Of a stretch of DNA of 38,962 nt, positions 1 through 7,427 are shown in pieces; the first letter of the stretch is position 1, and each line of letters opens with the position of its first letter. The notes beneath the pieces are model-generated. The model was not told the origin of the DNA. It searched no databases and saw only the letters and a program-made list of their open reading frames with translations. Source of the stretch: CAIZLB01 sp039795875 (GTDB lineage Bacteria > Patescibacteriota > Minisyncoccia > Phycocordibacterales > CAIZLB01); NCBI GenBank assembly GCA_039795875.1, contig JBDKKY010000005.1, positions 1 to 38,962 on the forward strand. Direction: 5' to 3'. The translations under genes were made by a program, and so were the position numbers.

Positions 1-172
1 CTCTGGTGTATTCAAAACAACACTCCACCAATGTCTCTAATCGTTCTTTAACAACAGGGTCTGATTCTGCCTGTGCTTTGTGTGCCTCTAAGTCGATAGG
101 TGAAGGTTGTAGTTTCATATCTACAATCTCGGAAAACTCTTTCAAATCCATTGGGGTGATTTCTTCTTTCAT
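1..172 (-). CDS. Unknown protein, N-terminal part only (runs off the window)
   Basis: The minus strand reads open from an ATG at 172 to the window edge, giving 57 codons that begin MKEEITPMDLKEFSEIVDMK. The peptide is charged, without Cys clusters or membrane segments; I do not recognise it. A TATAAT box lies five bases before the ATG, which resembles the leaderless starts used across the window and supports this strand and start. The rest of the gene lies outside the window, so no function can be given. Confidence 0.55.
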   Translation of the reverse strand, partial: MKEEITPMDLKEFSEIVDMKLQPSPIDLEAHKAQAESDPVVKERLETLVECCFEYTR

Positions 173-249
173 ACTACATTATATATGCGTTTCAATCTCT
201 AAAGTCAAATTTTGGAAAATAGCTCTTAAAATGATACACTCCAACCATT

Positions 250-322
250 GCAAGCATAGCTCAGTTGGTAGAGCAGTCGTCTTATACACGACCGGTCCTT
301 GGTTCGAATCCAAGTGTTTGCA
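250..322 (+). tRNA. tRNA-Ile(UAU)
   Basis: A full 73-base cloverleaf: acceptor GCAAGCA pairs with TGTTTGC (one G-U), D stem GCTC/GAGC, anticodon stem GTCGT/ACGAC, seven-base loop CTTATAC, T stem CTTGG/CCAAG with loop TTCGAAT, discriminator A. The loop puts UAU at positions 34-36, which reads AUA (Ile). CCA is not encoded. Bacteria normally read AUA with a lysidine-modified CAU anticodon, so UAU is rare. A tRNA-Val (UAC) reading would need a shifted loop and does not fit the perfect stem. Confidence 0.9.
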
Positions 323-386
323 CAACAAATATTCGTCCTCCTCAACTTTCGCACACAAGACAAGGTGAAATATACATAAAAACAAC

Positions 387-429
387 CCCGCCTGCCGCAG
401 CCTTCAGAAGAGGACTACAGTAAGACGGG
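387..429 (-). terminator. Terminator of the 436-672 gene
   Basis: On the minus strand a long G+C-rich hairpin with outer arms CCCGTCT/AGGCGGG is followed by GTTGTTTTTATG. It lies just past the stop codon of the minus-strand orphan gene at 436. Confidence 0.65.
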
Positions 430-435
430 ATAGTG

Positions 436-672
436 TCAGTCGGGGGCATTGGCAAGTCTGTGGGCACGCAACATGCCGAGCACCAACTCTTTGCCGTTTA
501 CGACGCCCAGCTTGCTTTGCAACCAGGTTGCCAAGGCTCCGGCCGGAATATTGGTGGCGCCTTCGTCTATCCTACGTCGGAGTTCTTGTACCATTGCTTC
601 ATCATCGCCTACAACAGCTTTTGGATCAGCGCCCGAGGTAGCGTAACCCAAGATATCGGGTGGAATGTTCAT
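436..672 (-). CDS. Small orphan protein, G+C-rich leadered class (78 aa)
   Basis: I do not recognise this protein. I start it at the ATG at 672 (MNIPPDILGYATSG) and not at the upstream in-frame ATG at 711, because a TTATAT -10-like box at about 696 leaves a leader of roughly 30 bases: a tiny hairpin AGGT-CTGA-ACCT followed by a G-free stretch TCAACCCCCTCACTCTC directly before the ATG. The same leader plan recurs at about nine other genes here. The protein is soluble, mostly helical in appearance (EAMVQELRRRIDE), and ends in a strong terminator, so it is probably monocistronic. Confidence 0.6.
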   Translation of the reverse strand: MNIPPDILGYATSGADPKAVVGDDEAMVQELRRRIDEGATNIPAGALATWLQSKLGVVNGKELVLGMLRAHRLANAPD

Positions 673-716
673 GAGAGTGAGGGGGTTGAGGTTCAGACCT
701 GAATATAACACCCTAT

Positions 717-3002
717 CTATTCCATATGCAACACCTCACTTTCTTTTAGCCTTTGCTTCATGTGAGGCTCCATCAATCCTTGCTCTATAACCTTTGTTGC
801 CTCAGTCCGTGCCGCCTCCACCATTCGCAGATTTTTGATAGCCTCCATACCAATATCAGACAATCCCCATTGTTTATCTCCATACAGATCTCCAGCTCCG
901 CGCATCTTTAGATCGAGTTCAGCCAGCTCAAAACCATTCTTAGCATTTTTCAGCGCCTGCAAACGCTCTACGGTCTTCGCGCCAGTAGTTTGAGTACAAA
1001 GATAACAATAGGCCTGATGATTTCCTCTGATCACACGTCCGCGCAACTGATGCAATTGAGATAAACCAAAACGATCAGAGCCTTCGATAGCTATCACGGT
1101 TGCATTTGGAACATTCACACCAACTTCAACAACAGATGTTGCAACCAATACATCTATTTTATGATCCAACAAATCTTTCATAGTCTTATCTTTTTCTGCT
1201 GGTTTCATTTTGCTGTGCAAGATTCCGATTCGCCAACCTTTGAGTTCGTATTCAGCCAAACGTTTAGCCTCGGCTTGTACTGATCTTAAGTTCAATGTGC
1301 TCATGAGATCTGGATCAGGATCGGCGATACGTGCGCAAATAACATAGGCTTGTCGTCCAGCTGCTAATTCTCCTTTCATATGTGTGTACATCGCGGCGCG
1401 CTTACTTTCGGGGATTATCTCTGTGATGATTAGCTTTCGTCCACTCGGCATCTGATCAACAACAGAGAGGTCAAGGTCTCCATATATAGTGAGAGCCAAT
1501 GTCCGAGGAATAGGGGTGGCTGTCATAGAAAGTAGATGGGGTGTTTGTACAATCTGTGGTCCTGTCGGATTCCTTTTATTATCAATATAGGCAACCTTCT
1601 TACTTACGCGCAAAGAATCTTTTTTAGCCCGAGCTTTTTTCTCTTCGTCTGATACTAAGTGTTTTTGTGCCAGTTTTTGTCTCTGTTTTGTACCAAAACG
1701 ATGCTGCTCATCAATGATCACAAAAGCCAAGTCTTTGAAAACGACAGACTTCTGAATCAGAGCATGTGTGCCGATGACGATAGAGATATCACCCGAAGCA
1801 ATCCATTTTAAAAGCTGATTTTTTGAAATATCTGTACCAAACTTATTTGTTGCTAACGCACTTTTTGATGGAAATTTTTTGCATCCTGTACCAGTCAGTA
1901 GGCCTATATTTACAGGCAGGCTTTTAAATAATTTTACAAATGATTCATAGTGCTGTTTTGCCAGAATCTCAGTCGGAGCCATATAGGCAACTTGTAACCG
2001 AGAGTTAGTCTGATCACCAGCCCGCATGCTTTTAAGACGAGACGAGATGATCGCATATGACGCAGCCGCCGCCACCGCAGTTTTTCCAGAACCCACATCT
2101 CCTTCGAGTAGACGTGACATTGGATGACCACTTTTAAGGTCGGTGATGATAGACTCGACTGCTCGTTGCTGAGCATCAGTCAGATCAAAATCAAGATGTT
2201 TTCTAAATTCGTCAAGTGAATTGTCAAGATTTATAAATGTGTATGCGCTGGCAGTTTTTGCTTCACGTTTTCGTTCGGCATTTCCAAGTTGTATGTAAAA
2301 TATTTCTTCAAATGAAAATCTTTTTTTAGCAGCCTCGGCGTCAGATTCTTTTTTAGGGTTGTGAATCCAGATCAGAGCGGTTTGTAGAGAAGGAAGTTTG
2401 TACTGAGTTTGGATGTGCTCGGGAATGGGGTCTGGCATTTTTGCAAAATCAGGATGAGAAAATATTCTTTTAATCATGTGATGAATAGACAGAGAAGAGA
2501 TCCCTTTGCTTTCACGATATATAGGAAGATAGAGGGCTTCTTTTGTTTCGCCAAATAGATTGGTGCCGGTAACCAGAGGTTGTTCAGAGGTTTTCTCAAT
2601 ATTTGGATTGGTCATTGTTTGTTTGCCAGGCTCACCTTTTATTATTCCACTGACTTTTACTGTATCACCGTCTTTAAACATTTTTCCAATGTAGATCTGA
2701 TTGAACCAGATCAGTCTGACTTTACCTGATTCATCAACAAGTAAGGCACTGGTGTTTGGAATCTTAGTTTTAAACGTACGACCGGTTTCTACTTTTACCA
2801 ATCGACCAAAAAGAGTGACCGATGTGTCTGCGTCAGCGTCTTTTATATATGAGGCACTGAAGTTATCACCGTATCGAACAGGAAAATGATATAACACATC
2901 GCCGACAGTTTTAAGATGAAGTTTGTGGAGCGCTGTGATCTGAGGTTTAGTTAGACGACAGATTTTTTCGATAGGAATTTTGGAAAATGAGACTAGGTCC
3001 AT
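717..3002 (-). CDS. recG: ATP-dependent DNA helicase RecG
   Basis: RecG remodels stalled replication forks and Holliday junctions. Visible are an N-terminal wedge/OB region, Walker A GDVGSGKT near residue 300, motif II DEQHRFG near 428, motif III SMTATPIPRT and a motif VI-like LRGRVIRG. Length is 761 aa, longer than the roughly 690 usual for RecG; part of the excess is a Lys-rich segment of about 40 residues between DEQHRFG and SMTATPIP. The start at 3002 (MDLVSFSKIP) is fixed by the domain start and by TGC-TATACT-TCCCCC-ATG just before it, predicting a leaderless mRNA. The longer upstream open frame is antisense to a small plus-strand gene and is not coding. Confidence 0.97.
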   Translation of the reverse strand: MDLVSFSKIPIEKICRLTKPQITALHKLHLKTVGDVLYHFPVRYGDNFSASYIKDADADTSVTLFGRLVKVETGRTFKTKIPNTSALLVDESGKVRLIWFNQIYIGKMFKDGDTVKVSGIIKGEPGKQTMTNPNIEKTSEQPLVTGTNLFGETKEALYLPIYRESKGISSLSIHHMIKRIFSHPDFAKMPDPIPEHIQTQYKLPSLQTALIWIHNPKKESDAEAAKKRFSFEEIFYIQLGNAERKREAKTASAYTFINLDNSLDEFRKHLDFDLTDAQQRAVESIITDLKSGHPMSRLLEGDVGSGKTAVAAAASYAIISSRLKSMRAGDQTNSRLQVAYMAPTEILAKQHYESFVKLFKSLPVNIGLLTGTGCKKFPSKSALATNKFGTDISKNQLLKWIASGDISIVIGTHALIQKSVVFKDLAFVIIDEQHRFGTKQRQKLAQKHLVSDEEKKARAKKDSLRVSKKVAYIDNKRNPTGPQIVQTPHLLSMTATPIPRTLALTIYGDLDLSVVDQMPSGRKLIITEIIPESKRAAMYTHMKGELAAGRQAYVICARIADPDPDLMSTLNLRSVQAEAKRLAEYELKGWRIGILHSKMKPAEKDKTMKDLLDHKIDVLVATSVVEVGVNVPNATVIAIEGSDRFGLSQLHQLRGRVIRGNHQAYCYLCTQTTGAKTVERLQALKNAKNGFELAELDLKMRGAGDLYGDKQWGLSDIGMEAIKNLRMVEAARTEATKVIEQGLMEPHMKQRLKESEVLHME

Positions 3003-3008
3003 GGGGGA

Positions 3009-3014
3009 AGTATA
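3009..3014 (-). promoter_or_regulatory. Extended -10 of recG, leaderless start
   Basis: TGC-TATACT lies exactly six bases (TCCCCC) before the recG ATG, so transcription should begin at or next to the A of the start codon. Confidence 0.75.
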
Positions 3015-3054
3015 GCATGATGATCTAGGGTGATGATGTGCTAAAATTATCCCA

Positions 3055-3219
3055 ATGCCTAGAAAACACCTCATTTGGATATTAATGACAATTGGCACAT
3101 ATGTTGGAAGTTGGATTCCGAGCCTGTGGGATGCAGGTGCCTTTTCTATGGCCGGAGTCTTGTTGGGCGCCGTTGGCGGAATCTCTGGAATTTGGTTGGC
3201 GATAAAGATAAGTGAATAA
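3055..3219 (+). CDS. 54-aa two-helix membrane protein
   Basis: This short gene reads M-P-R-K-H-L-I-W-I-L and has two hydrophobic stretches, residues about 5-22 and 30-50. The second is Gly-rich (GVLLGAVGGISGIW) in the manner of Gly-zipper or AtpZ-like two-helix proteins, but I cannot assign it to a family. The start is supported by an extended -10, TGC-TAAAAT, seven bases before the ATG. It is divergent from recG: the two starts are 53 bases apart and their -10 boxes are back to back. The TAA stop is followed by hairpins shared with the convergent neighbour. Confidence 0.7.
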   Translation: MPRKHLIWILMTIGTYVGSWIPSLWDAGAFSMAGVLLGAVGGISGIWLAIKISE

Positions 3220-3251
3220 TCCGCCTTCACTACGTTCCGGTGAGATGAAAT

Positions 3252-3295
3252 AAAAACACTCCTCAGTTGGTCAGACTGAAGAGTCGCTTTGCGAC
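3252..3295 (-). terminator. Terminator between convergent genes
   Basis: Minus strand: ACTCTTCAG/CTGAGGAGT hairpin (one mismatch) followed by GTTTTTATTT, past the stop of the 3302 gene. A second small hairpin, GTCGC-ttt-GCGAC, lies at 3283-3295. Confidence 0.65.
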
Positions 3296-3301
3296 ACGGT
3301 G

Positions 3302-3682
3302 TCACTTCTTATTTGTTGGTTGGGCACACAATACCTGGAAATAGGTGTTTGTGGTAGTGGATAGACGGCAGGGGGTCTGGTGACCGTCCTTGCAATTTAC
3401 CGCTGTAAAGAAGTGGGTGTCAAATTCGCCATCTACCTCGAACACGGTCAGGTGTCCTCGGAGTTTACGAATCTCTGGTCGGCTGAGCAGCTCTGTTACT
3501 TGAGTTGCAGCCGAATGCTTTTTCCCTGAGCCGAAGAGTTTTTTCACATCTGCGGCGCTTATTTCCAGGTCGCCCTCGGTCTCTACCTCGACGACATAGT
3601 AATCTTCACCGCCGGCGGTGAATAAGACAGGCCCTGGAGATAACGTGGGTGGTGGGTGTTTGTTAACGGTTGCTGCGCTCAT
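3302..3682 (-). CDS. Orphan protein, G+C-rich leadered class (126 aa)
   Basis: No family recognised. The start at 3682 (MSAATVNKHPPP) is preferred over the in-frame ATG at 3727: it leaves a leader with a perfect hairpin TGGCC-aacata-GGCCA followed by a C/A-rich stretch CACCCCCAAAAAAAACCCG before the ATG, matching the other leadered genes. The upstream ATG at 3727 remains possible. The body mixes beta-like segments (LFTAGGEDYYVVEVE) and contains two Cys near the C-terminus (NCKDGHQTPC). No signal peptide or membrane segment is seen in the short form. Confidence 0.6.
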   Translation of the reverse strand: MSAATVNKHPPPTLSPGPVLFTAGGEDYYVVEVETEGDLEISAADVKKLFGSGKKHSAATQVTELLSRPEIRKLRGHLTVFEVDGEFDTHFFTAVNCKDGHQTPCRLSTTTNTYFQVLCAQPTNKK

Positions 3683-3760
3683 CGGGTTTTTTTTGGGGGT
3701 GCAATGGCCTATGTTGGCCAACTTCATGATGTCATAGTGTATAAAATAGTCAATAATATT

Positions 3761-3793
3761 AAAAAAAGGCGGCCGCCCTGGGGGAGGGCGGCC
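3761..3793 (-). terminator. Strong intrinsic terminator of the 3814 gene
   Basis: Perfect nine-base stem GGCCGCCCT/AGGGCGGCC with a short C-rich loop, followed on the minus strand by a run of seven T. Confidence 0.85.
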
Positions 3794-3813
3794 TTGTTTT
3801 GGGTGCGATTGCG

Positions 3814-4149
3814 TTAGAGCAGTCCGCGACGTTGCAGGAATGCTTGTCTGGCCAAGCGTTCGGGAGGTAAGGTTTTCTCAGGTTCAACCAACTCCCCATC
3901 ACAAACTCCGTAGAGGGTGGCATATACAGCCGCATTCAGAGTGAAGGGATCAGGGTCATCGAATGTTGCCGTGTAAGGCTGTTCGAGCGGATGATGTGGA
4001 TCCTCTTTTTCTGCAGCCGGCGTGACGTCCTGTTCCTGACTCCTAGTAGTCCCGCTACTGGGGGTCATGTTTTTCTGGGTTTGGGATTCGGCATTGACCG
4101 TGGTTGCTGCCATGGCGATGACGAGGGTGGATAGTGCTTTTCTTTTCAT
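3814..4149 (-). CDS. Secreted orphan protein with signal peptide (111 aa)
   Basis: The N-terminus MKRKALSTLVIAMAATTVNA followed by ES is a typical Sec signal peptide with an Ala-x-Ala-like cleavage site. The mature part begins with a polar, low-complexity Thr/Ser/Gln/Glu stretch of about 40 residues and ends in a compact region with one Cys. No family recognised. The start follows a promoter TTGACA-16-TATCAT and a leader of about 43 bases with hairpin GAGGT-caacca-ACCTC and a C/A-rich tail. It ends in a strong terminator, so it should be a monocistronic secreted product. Confidence 0.7.
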   Translation of the reverse strand: MKRKALSTLVIAMAATTVNAESQTQKNMTPSSGTTRSQEQDVTPAAEKEDPHHPLEQPYTATFDDPDPFTLNAAVYATLYGVCDGELVEPEKTLPPERLARQAFLQRRGLL

Positions 4150-4198
4150 ACTGATGGTGGTGTAGTTTCTGTATAGAGGTTGGTTGACCTCATATATT

Positions 4199-4226
4199 AT
4201 GATACTCCGATGTAAGACACTGTCAA
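4199..4226 (-). promoter_or_regulatory. Promoter of the 3814 secreted-protein gene
   Basis: Minus strand: TTGACA (4226-4221), 16-base spacer, TATCAT (4204-4199). The promoter lies right behind the stop codon of the mutY-like gene. Confidence 0.7.
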
Positions 4227-4233
4227 GGATATG

Positions 4234-5073
4234 TCAACCAAGGAAAAACCCCTCTTTTTGGAGATCTAAGATGAGACCTTTAACGTCATTTGGCCCATAT
4301 ATATCAAGGGATTTTGGTTTATTCTCCAAAACTTCCTCGCTCAGCATTTTTGCATTTAATCCACTGTTCATTTTCAAAAATGTTTTTAGGATGAATGCCC
4401 GGAGCTGTCTCCGTGAACCGATAAACCGGCTCTGTTTGGTGTAATATGCGCTCTTTTTATGTAAATCTTTCTTAAATTTTCCTAAAGATGTTTTCAAAAA
4501 TGTCCCGTAATCGTACAATGCATAATAAAAATCTCGAACACTAAATTTTTTTGGCAGGAGAGATAATAATAAACTCAAAATGTTTCTGATTTGTTGATCA
4601 TTAATTTTCTCTTTAGTATCTTTATAAAAATGGTGCATCAATACAGCTCTAATATTTGTCTCTACAAAAACAACTGGAGTATTCTGTGTAAATGCTATGA
4701 TAGCTCCAGCAGTAGATTGTCCAACTCCAGGCAAAGAAATCAAAAAGTCATATGATGCCAAATATTTCTTTTGCGCTTTCACAATCTGTTGCGCAGCTTG
4801 ATGCAAAAATTTGGCACGGCGATTATATCCTAATCCTTGCCAGAGTATAAGTACCTCCCGAAGGGGAGCGGTGGCTAGTTTCTGCACTGTTGGAAATTTC
4901 TTAAGAAATTCTTTATATTTAACTAAGACCCGAGGTACTTGAGTCTGCTGCAACATCACTTCGGACAAGAGAATGTGATATGTATTCCTATTTTTTCGCC
5001 AAGGTAAAGAATCTCTCTTATTTTTGGTATAGAAAGAATATAAGAATGTTATAAATTGTTTCGCCTCAGACAT
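4234..5073 (-). CDS. mutY: A/G-specific adenine glycosylase, MutY-like, without Fe-S cluster (279 aa)
   Basis: MutY removes adenine mispaired with 8-oxoguanine. The HhH-GPD fold is clear: LPWRKNRNTYHILLSEVMLQ with the catalytic Glu in SEVMLQQTQV, WQGLGYNRRA, and the hairpin LPGVGQSTAGAI. Two things are unusual. The residue matching the conserved Asp of the VxD(G)N region is Glu (VETNIRAV), and the protein has no Cys at all, so the usual 4Fe-4S loop is missing. The C-terminal MutT-like domain of standard MutY is also replaced by about 70 residues that look like a small helical domain. The start lies three bases after the stop of the upstream 5076-5552 gene, suggesting one transcript. Confidence 0.85.
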   Translation of the reverse strand: MSEAKQFITFLYSFYTKNKRDSLPWRKNRNTYHILLSEVMLQQTQVPRVLVKYKEFLKKFPTVQKLATAPLREVLILWQGLGYNRRAKFLHQAAQQIVKAQKKYLASYDFLISLPGVGQSTAGAIIAFTQNTPVVFVETNIRAVLMHHFYKDTKEKINDQQIRNILSLLLSLLPKKFSVRDFYYALYDYGTFLKTSLGKFKKDLHKKSAYYTKQSRFIGSRRQLRAFILKTFLKMNSGLNAKMLSEEVLENKPKSLDIYGPNDVKGLILDLQKEGFFLG

Positions 5074-5075
5074 GG

Positions 5076-5552
5076 TTAGAGAATGGTATCTGCAGGATCA
5101 TTTTCAATAGGCTCCACAGTAGTGTGAGAGGGTACCGATGGGGCGACAGCCTTTTTGTCTTCTGGGGTTGATTGAGGTAATACAAACTCCGGAGTCACAG
5201 TATTTCCCAATCTATATGAGAACATCAGAGCCAGGTTTAAACACAGGACTTGTAGCGCCGCAAAGATGACAAATGATTTTTCAATACCCAAGATCAAGAT
5301 TATTATAAAAATAATAAAAGAAATTCCACTGGACGCCCTCGGCTTTTTTCCAGACAGTATCCAGGCAGCCAACGCCAATGAGAGTATTCCTAAGACAGAA
5401 AACGATAGGACCAAGTGGTTGGCAGTGATAAGTGGTTGAGTGTAAGGCACCAGAGCAGCAGGGGAATAGAAACAGAGGATTGCCACAAAAATGTAGGCAA
5501 AAGCTAGGCCAAGTCTCAAAGTAAATGTTATATGAGAAATACGTATAGTCAT
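5076..5552 (-). CDS. Membrane protein with about four helices (158 aa)
   Basis: Not recognised. From the start at 5552 (MTIRISHITFT) it shows hydrophobic segments at about residues 9-28, 40-62, 70-90 and 92-105, then a polar Pro/Thr-rich tail of about 40 residues. The gene is probably co-transcribed with the mutY-like gene three bases downstream. The start is set by TGC-TACTAT-ACCAGT-ATG. The open frame continues upstream across the antisense of tRNA-Ser and gives a spurious MAETRGFEPP extension, which I rejected. Confidence 0.75.
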   Translation of the reverse strand: MTIRISHITFTLRLGLAFAYIFVAILCFYSPAALVPYTQPLITANHLVLSFSVLGILSLALAAWILSGKKPRASSGISFIIFIIILILGIEKSFVIFAALQVLCLNLALMFSYRLGNTVTPEFVLPQSTPEDKKAVAPSVPSHTTVEPIENDPADTIL

Positions 5553-5558
5553 ACTGGT

Positions 5559-5564
5559 ATAGTA
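5559..5564 (-). promoter_or_regulatory. Extended -10, leaderless start of the 5076-5552 gene
   Basis: TGC-TACTAT six bases (ACCAGT) before the ATG. Confidence 0.65.
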
Positions 5565-5609
5565 GCATATTCGGAAAAAGTGTAACCATGTGTTATATAT
5601 AGACACATT

Positions 5610-5701
5610 GGAGACGTGTCGGAGTGGTCTAACGTGCCTCTTTGCTAAAGAGGTGTACCCTTTAAACGGTACCGGAGGTTCGAATCCTCTCGTCTCCGCC
5701 A
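5610..5701 (+). tRNA. tRNA-Ser(GCU)
   Basis: Class II tRNA with long variable arm. Acceptor GGAGACG/CGTCTCC, anticodon stem CCTCT/AGAGG with loop TTGCTAA (anticodon GCU, reads AGC/AGU), T arm GAGG-TTCGAAT-CCTC, discriminator G. CCA is encoded, unlike the other tRNAs in this window. Confidence 0.95.
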
Positions 5702-5808
5702 ACTAGAGCTAGTACGAGAGGGGTCAATAAAATAATCCGACAGGTATCGAAAATCAAAAAACTGTATTTCTCTTGTATACCCACATAACTCATGTCATTA
5801 TACCCAAT

Positions 5809-6666
5809 ATGACAAAAACAACTTCAAATCTTACAAGCAAGACTTTTGACACAACCTGGCTCTTAAGTATTGCGAAAGATCAGCAGACAAAAGATGCTAT
5901 AGGAAAGATCTGTACGTGGAATGACGACGTCCAAGACGGTATCTTTAATCCCTCTAATGAGGTCTTCAGTCTAAAATTAGGAAAGTATACAATCTGGCTG
6001 AGAGAGTCTGAAGCGTGGTTTGCCATCCACCTATATGATCATATTTTCAAAGAAAAAGAGCATCTTCTCTGTGAAGGTTTTGATGGTAAGGGTTGCTCAA
6101 CAGTAGTTGATATGGGGGCTAATATTGGCATGTATTCTCTGGCAATTGCTGATAATAATCCTGAATGTAAAATTATTTCTTTTGAACCAAACCCTAAAGC
6201 CTATGAATTACTTTGTAAAAATATTGAAAGTAATAATACAAAGAATGTTACGTTGGTTAACAAAGGTGTATCAGGAAACGGAACCTCATTTGATATGAAG
6301 ACGTTGGATGAGGGAAGTGCATATGGTGGTAAGTATCTAGGAGAGATTAAAAATGAATATCGTACGTGGATACAGCCAGAACGATACAAAAATATCAAAG
6401 TTGAATCACTCTCAGTGCCACAGATTTTCGCAGAGTACAGTATAGATACTATTGATATTTTAAAGATGGACATCGAAGGTATGGAATTGGAAGTGTTGGA
6501 AGGTGCTGTGCCAATGCTTTCTAAAATCAAAAAGATTGTTTTTGAATGGCATGATCATGCGATGAAAGATGAAATCATAACTCTTCTAACAAGGAATGAT
6601 TTTAATATGGTTTTTGATGACGGGAGAGAATATGGCAATTTATATTTTGTGAATAGTGCGTTATAA
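5809..6666 (+). CDS. FkbM-family SAM-dependent methyltransferase (285 aa)
   Basis: FkbM-type enzymes transfer methyl groups from S-adenosylmethionine, commonly to hydroxyls of sugars or lipids. The SAM-binding motif VDMGANIGMY lies at about residues 100-109, followed by ISFEPNPKAYELL, and the C-terminal family motif LKMDIEGMELEVLEG is at about 217-232. The substrate cannot be told. I start at the ATG at 5809 (MTKTTSNLTS); an in-frame TTG at 5773 would add twelve residues. The gene stands alone, between tRNA-Ser and a divergently unrelated exporter, with A+T-rich codons. Confidence 0.9.
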   Translation: MTKTTSNLTSKTFDTTWLLSIAKDQQTKDAIGKICTWNDDVQDGIFNPSNEVFSLKLGKYTIWLRESEAWFAIHLYDHIFKEKEHLLCEGFDGKGCSTVVDMGANIGMYSLAIADNNPECKIISFEPNPKAYELLCKNIESNNTKNVTLVNKGVSGNGTSFDMKTLDEGSAYGGKYLGEIKNEYRTWIQPERYKNIKVESLSVPQIFAEYSIDTIDILKMDIEGMELEVLEGAVPMLSKIKKIVFEWHDHAMKDEIITLLTRNDFNMVFDDGREYGNLYFVNSAL

Positions 6667-6686
6667 CATGTTTCTATCCCTTTGCC

Positions 6687-6712
6687 CCGCCAAAAGCTGT
6701 GCTTTGGAGGGC
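6687..6712. other. G+C-rich hairpin between genes
   Basis: GCC(C)CGCCAAA / TTTGGAGGGC form an imperfect stem between the FkbM stop and the promoter of the next gene. It lacks a clear T run, so it may be a weak terminator or a transcript-end stabiliser. Confidence 0.35.
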
Positions 6713-6716
6713 GTGA

Positions 6717-6722
6717 TATAAT
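6717..6722 (+). promoter_or_regulatory. Extended -10, leaderless start of the LysE-family gene
   Basis: TGA-TATAAT exactly six bases (AGCAAC) before the ATG at 6729. Confidence 0.8.
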
Positions 6723-6728
6723 AGCAAC

Positions 6729-7358
6729 ATGTTCATCGCCCAATTACTCACCGTAGCCATAGTGCACTTATTCGCTGTTATGTCTCCAGGACCGGATTTT
6801 GCCATGGTAACCCGCAACAGCCTGATCTATTCTCGAAAGATCGCTATTTATACCGCCCTGGGAATTGCTCTAGGTATCTCAGTACATGTTGCATATTCCA
6901 TCCTTGGCATTGGTCTTATTATTTCCAAATCTATTCTTCTTTTTAATATTATTAAATATATAGGTGCGGCGTATCTGATCTACATTGGATACAAATCATT
7001 GAAGGCAAAACCCACAAATGAAGCAAGGGAGGTGATATTACGAGAGAAAAAAGATATATCAACGAAATCAGCAATATGGACCGGATTTCTAACAAATGTT
7101 CTGAATCCAAAAGCAACGCTTTTCTTCTTGGCCTTTTTCACTCAGGTTATTGATCCATTAACACCTAAAACTATTCAGCTTGTGTACGGAGGAGAAATGA
7201 TGTTCATCACATTTGCTTGGTTTGCGTTTGTCGCATTGATGTTTTCAAACAACAGAATAAAAGCTAAAATACAGAAATTTCATCATTGGGTTGAGAGAGT
7301 TACAGGAGCTGTGTTAATCGCTCTGGGTATCAAAGTTGCACTGGCAAGTCATAAATAA
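6729..7358 (+). CDS. LysE/RhtB-family amino-acid exporter (209 aa)
   Basis: Members of this family export amino acids such as lysine, threonine or homoserine across the inner membrane. The signature SPGPDF occurs at residues about 19-24, followed by six hydrophobic segments, including GIALGISVHVAYSILGIGLI and a VLNPKATLFFLAFF segment typical of the family. Length fits the family (about 205-210). The substrate cannot be predicted. It is monocistronic and has a clear leaderless start. In a lineage with little biosynthesis, peptide catabolism may supply the exported amino acids (inference). Confidence 0.92.
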   Translation: MFIAQLLTVAIVHLFAVMSPGPDFAMVTRNSLIYSRKIAIYTALGIALGISVHVAYSILGIGLIISKSILLFNIIKYIGAAYLIYIGYKSLKAKPTNEAREVILREKKDISTKSAIWTGFLTNVLNPKATLFFLAFFTQVIDPLTPKTIQLVYGGEMMFITFAWFAFVALMFSNNRIKAKIQKFHHWVERVTGAVLIALGIKVALASHK

Positions 7359-7373
7359 ATCAAGCTTTTACAC

Positions 7374-7412
7374 ACACAAAAGAGCCGAACAATACTCTCG
7401 TACTGTTCGGCT
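7374..7412 (-). terminator. Terminator of the 7428 gene
   Basis: Perfect stem AGCCGAACA/TGTTCGGCT, followed on the minus strand by CTTTTGTGTG. Confidence 0.75.
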
Positions 7413-7427
7413 AGGATAATGGTTTGA

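Noticed and set aside
250..322. Reading this tRNA as tRNA-Val(UAC)
   Set aside because: The five-base anticodon stem is perfect only when the loop is CTTATAC, which gives UAU.
6..368. 120-aa plus-strand open frame at the window start
   Set aside because: It is antisense to the truncated minus-strand gene and runs through the tRNA-Ile gene; no promoter or plausible protein features.
3003..3305. 101-residue N-terminal extension of RecG
   Set aside because: It crosses the recG promoter and is antisense to the 54-aa membrane gene; low-complexity and unlike RecG.
5553..5702. N-terminal extension MAETRGFEPP of the 5076 gene
   Set aside because: It is the antisense of tRNA-Ser; a leaderless start at 5552 fits better.
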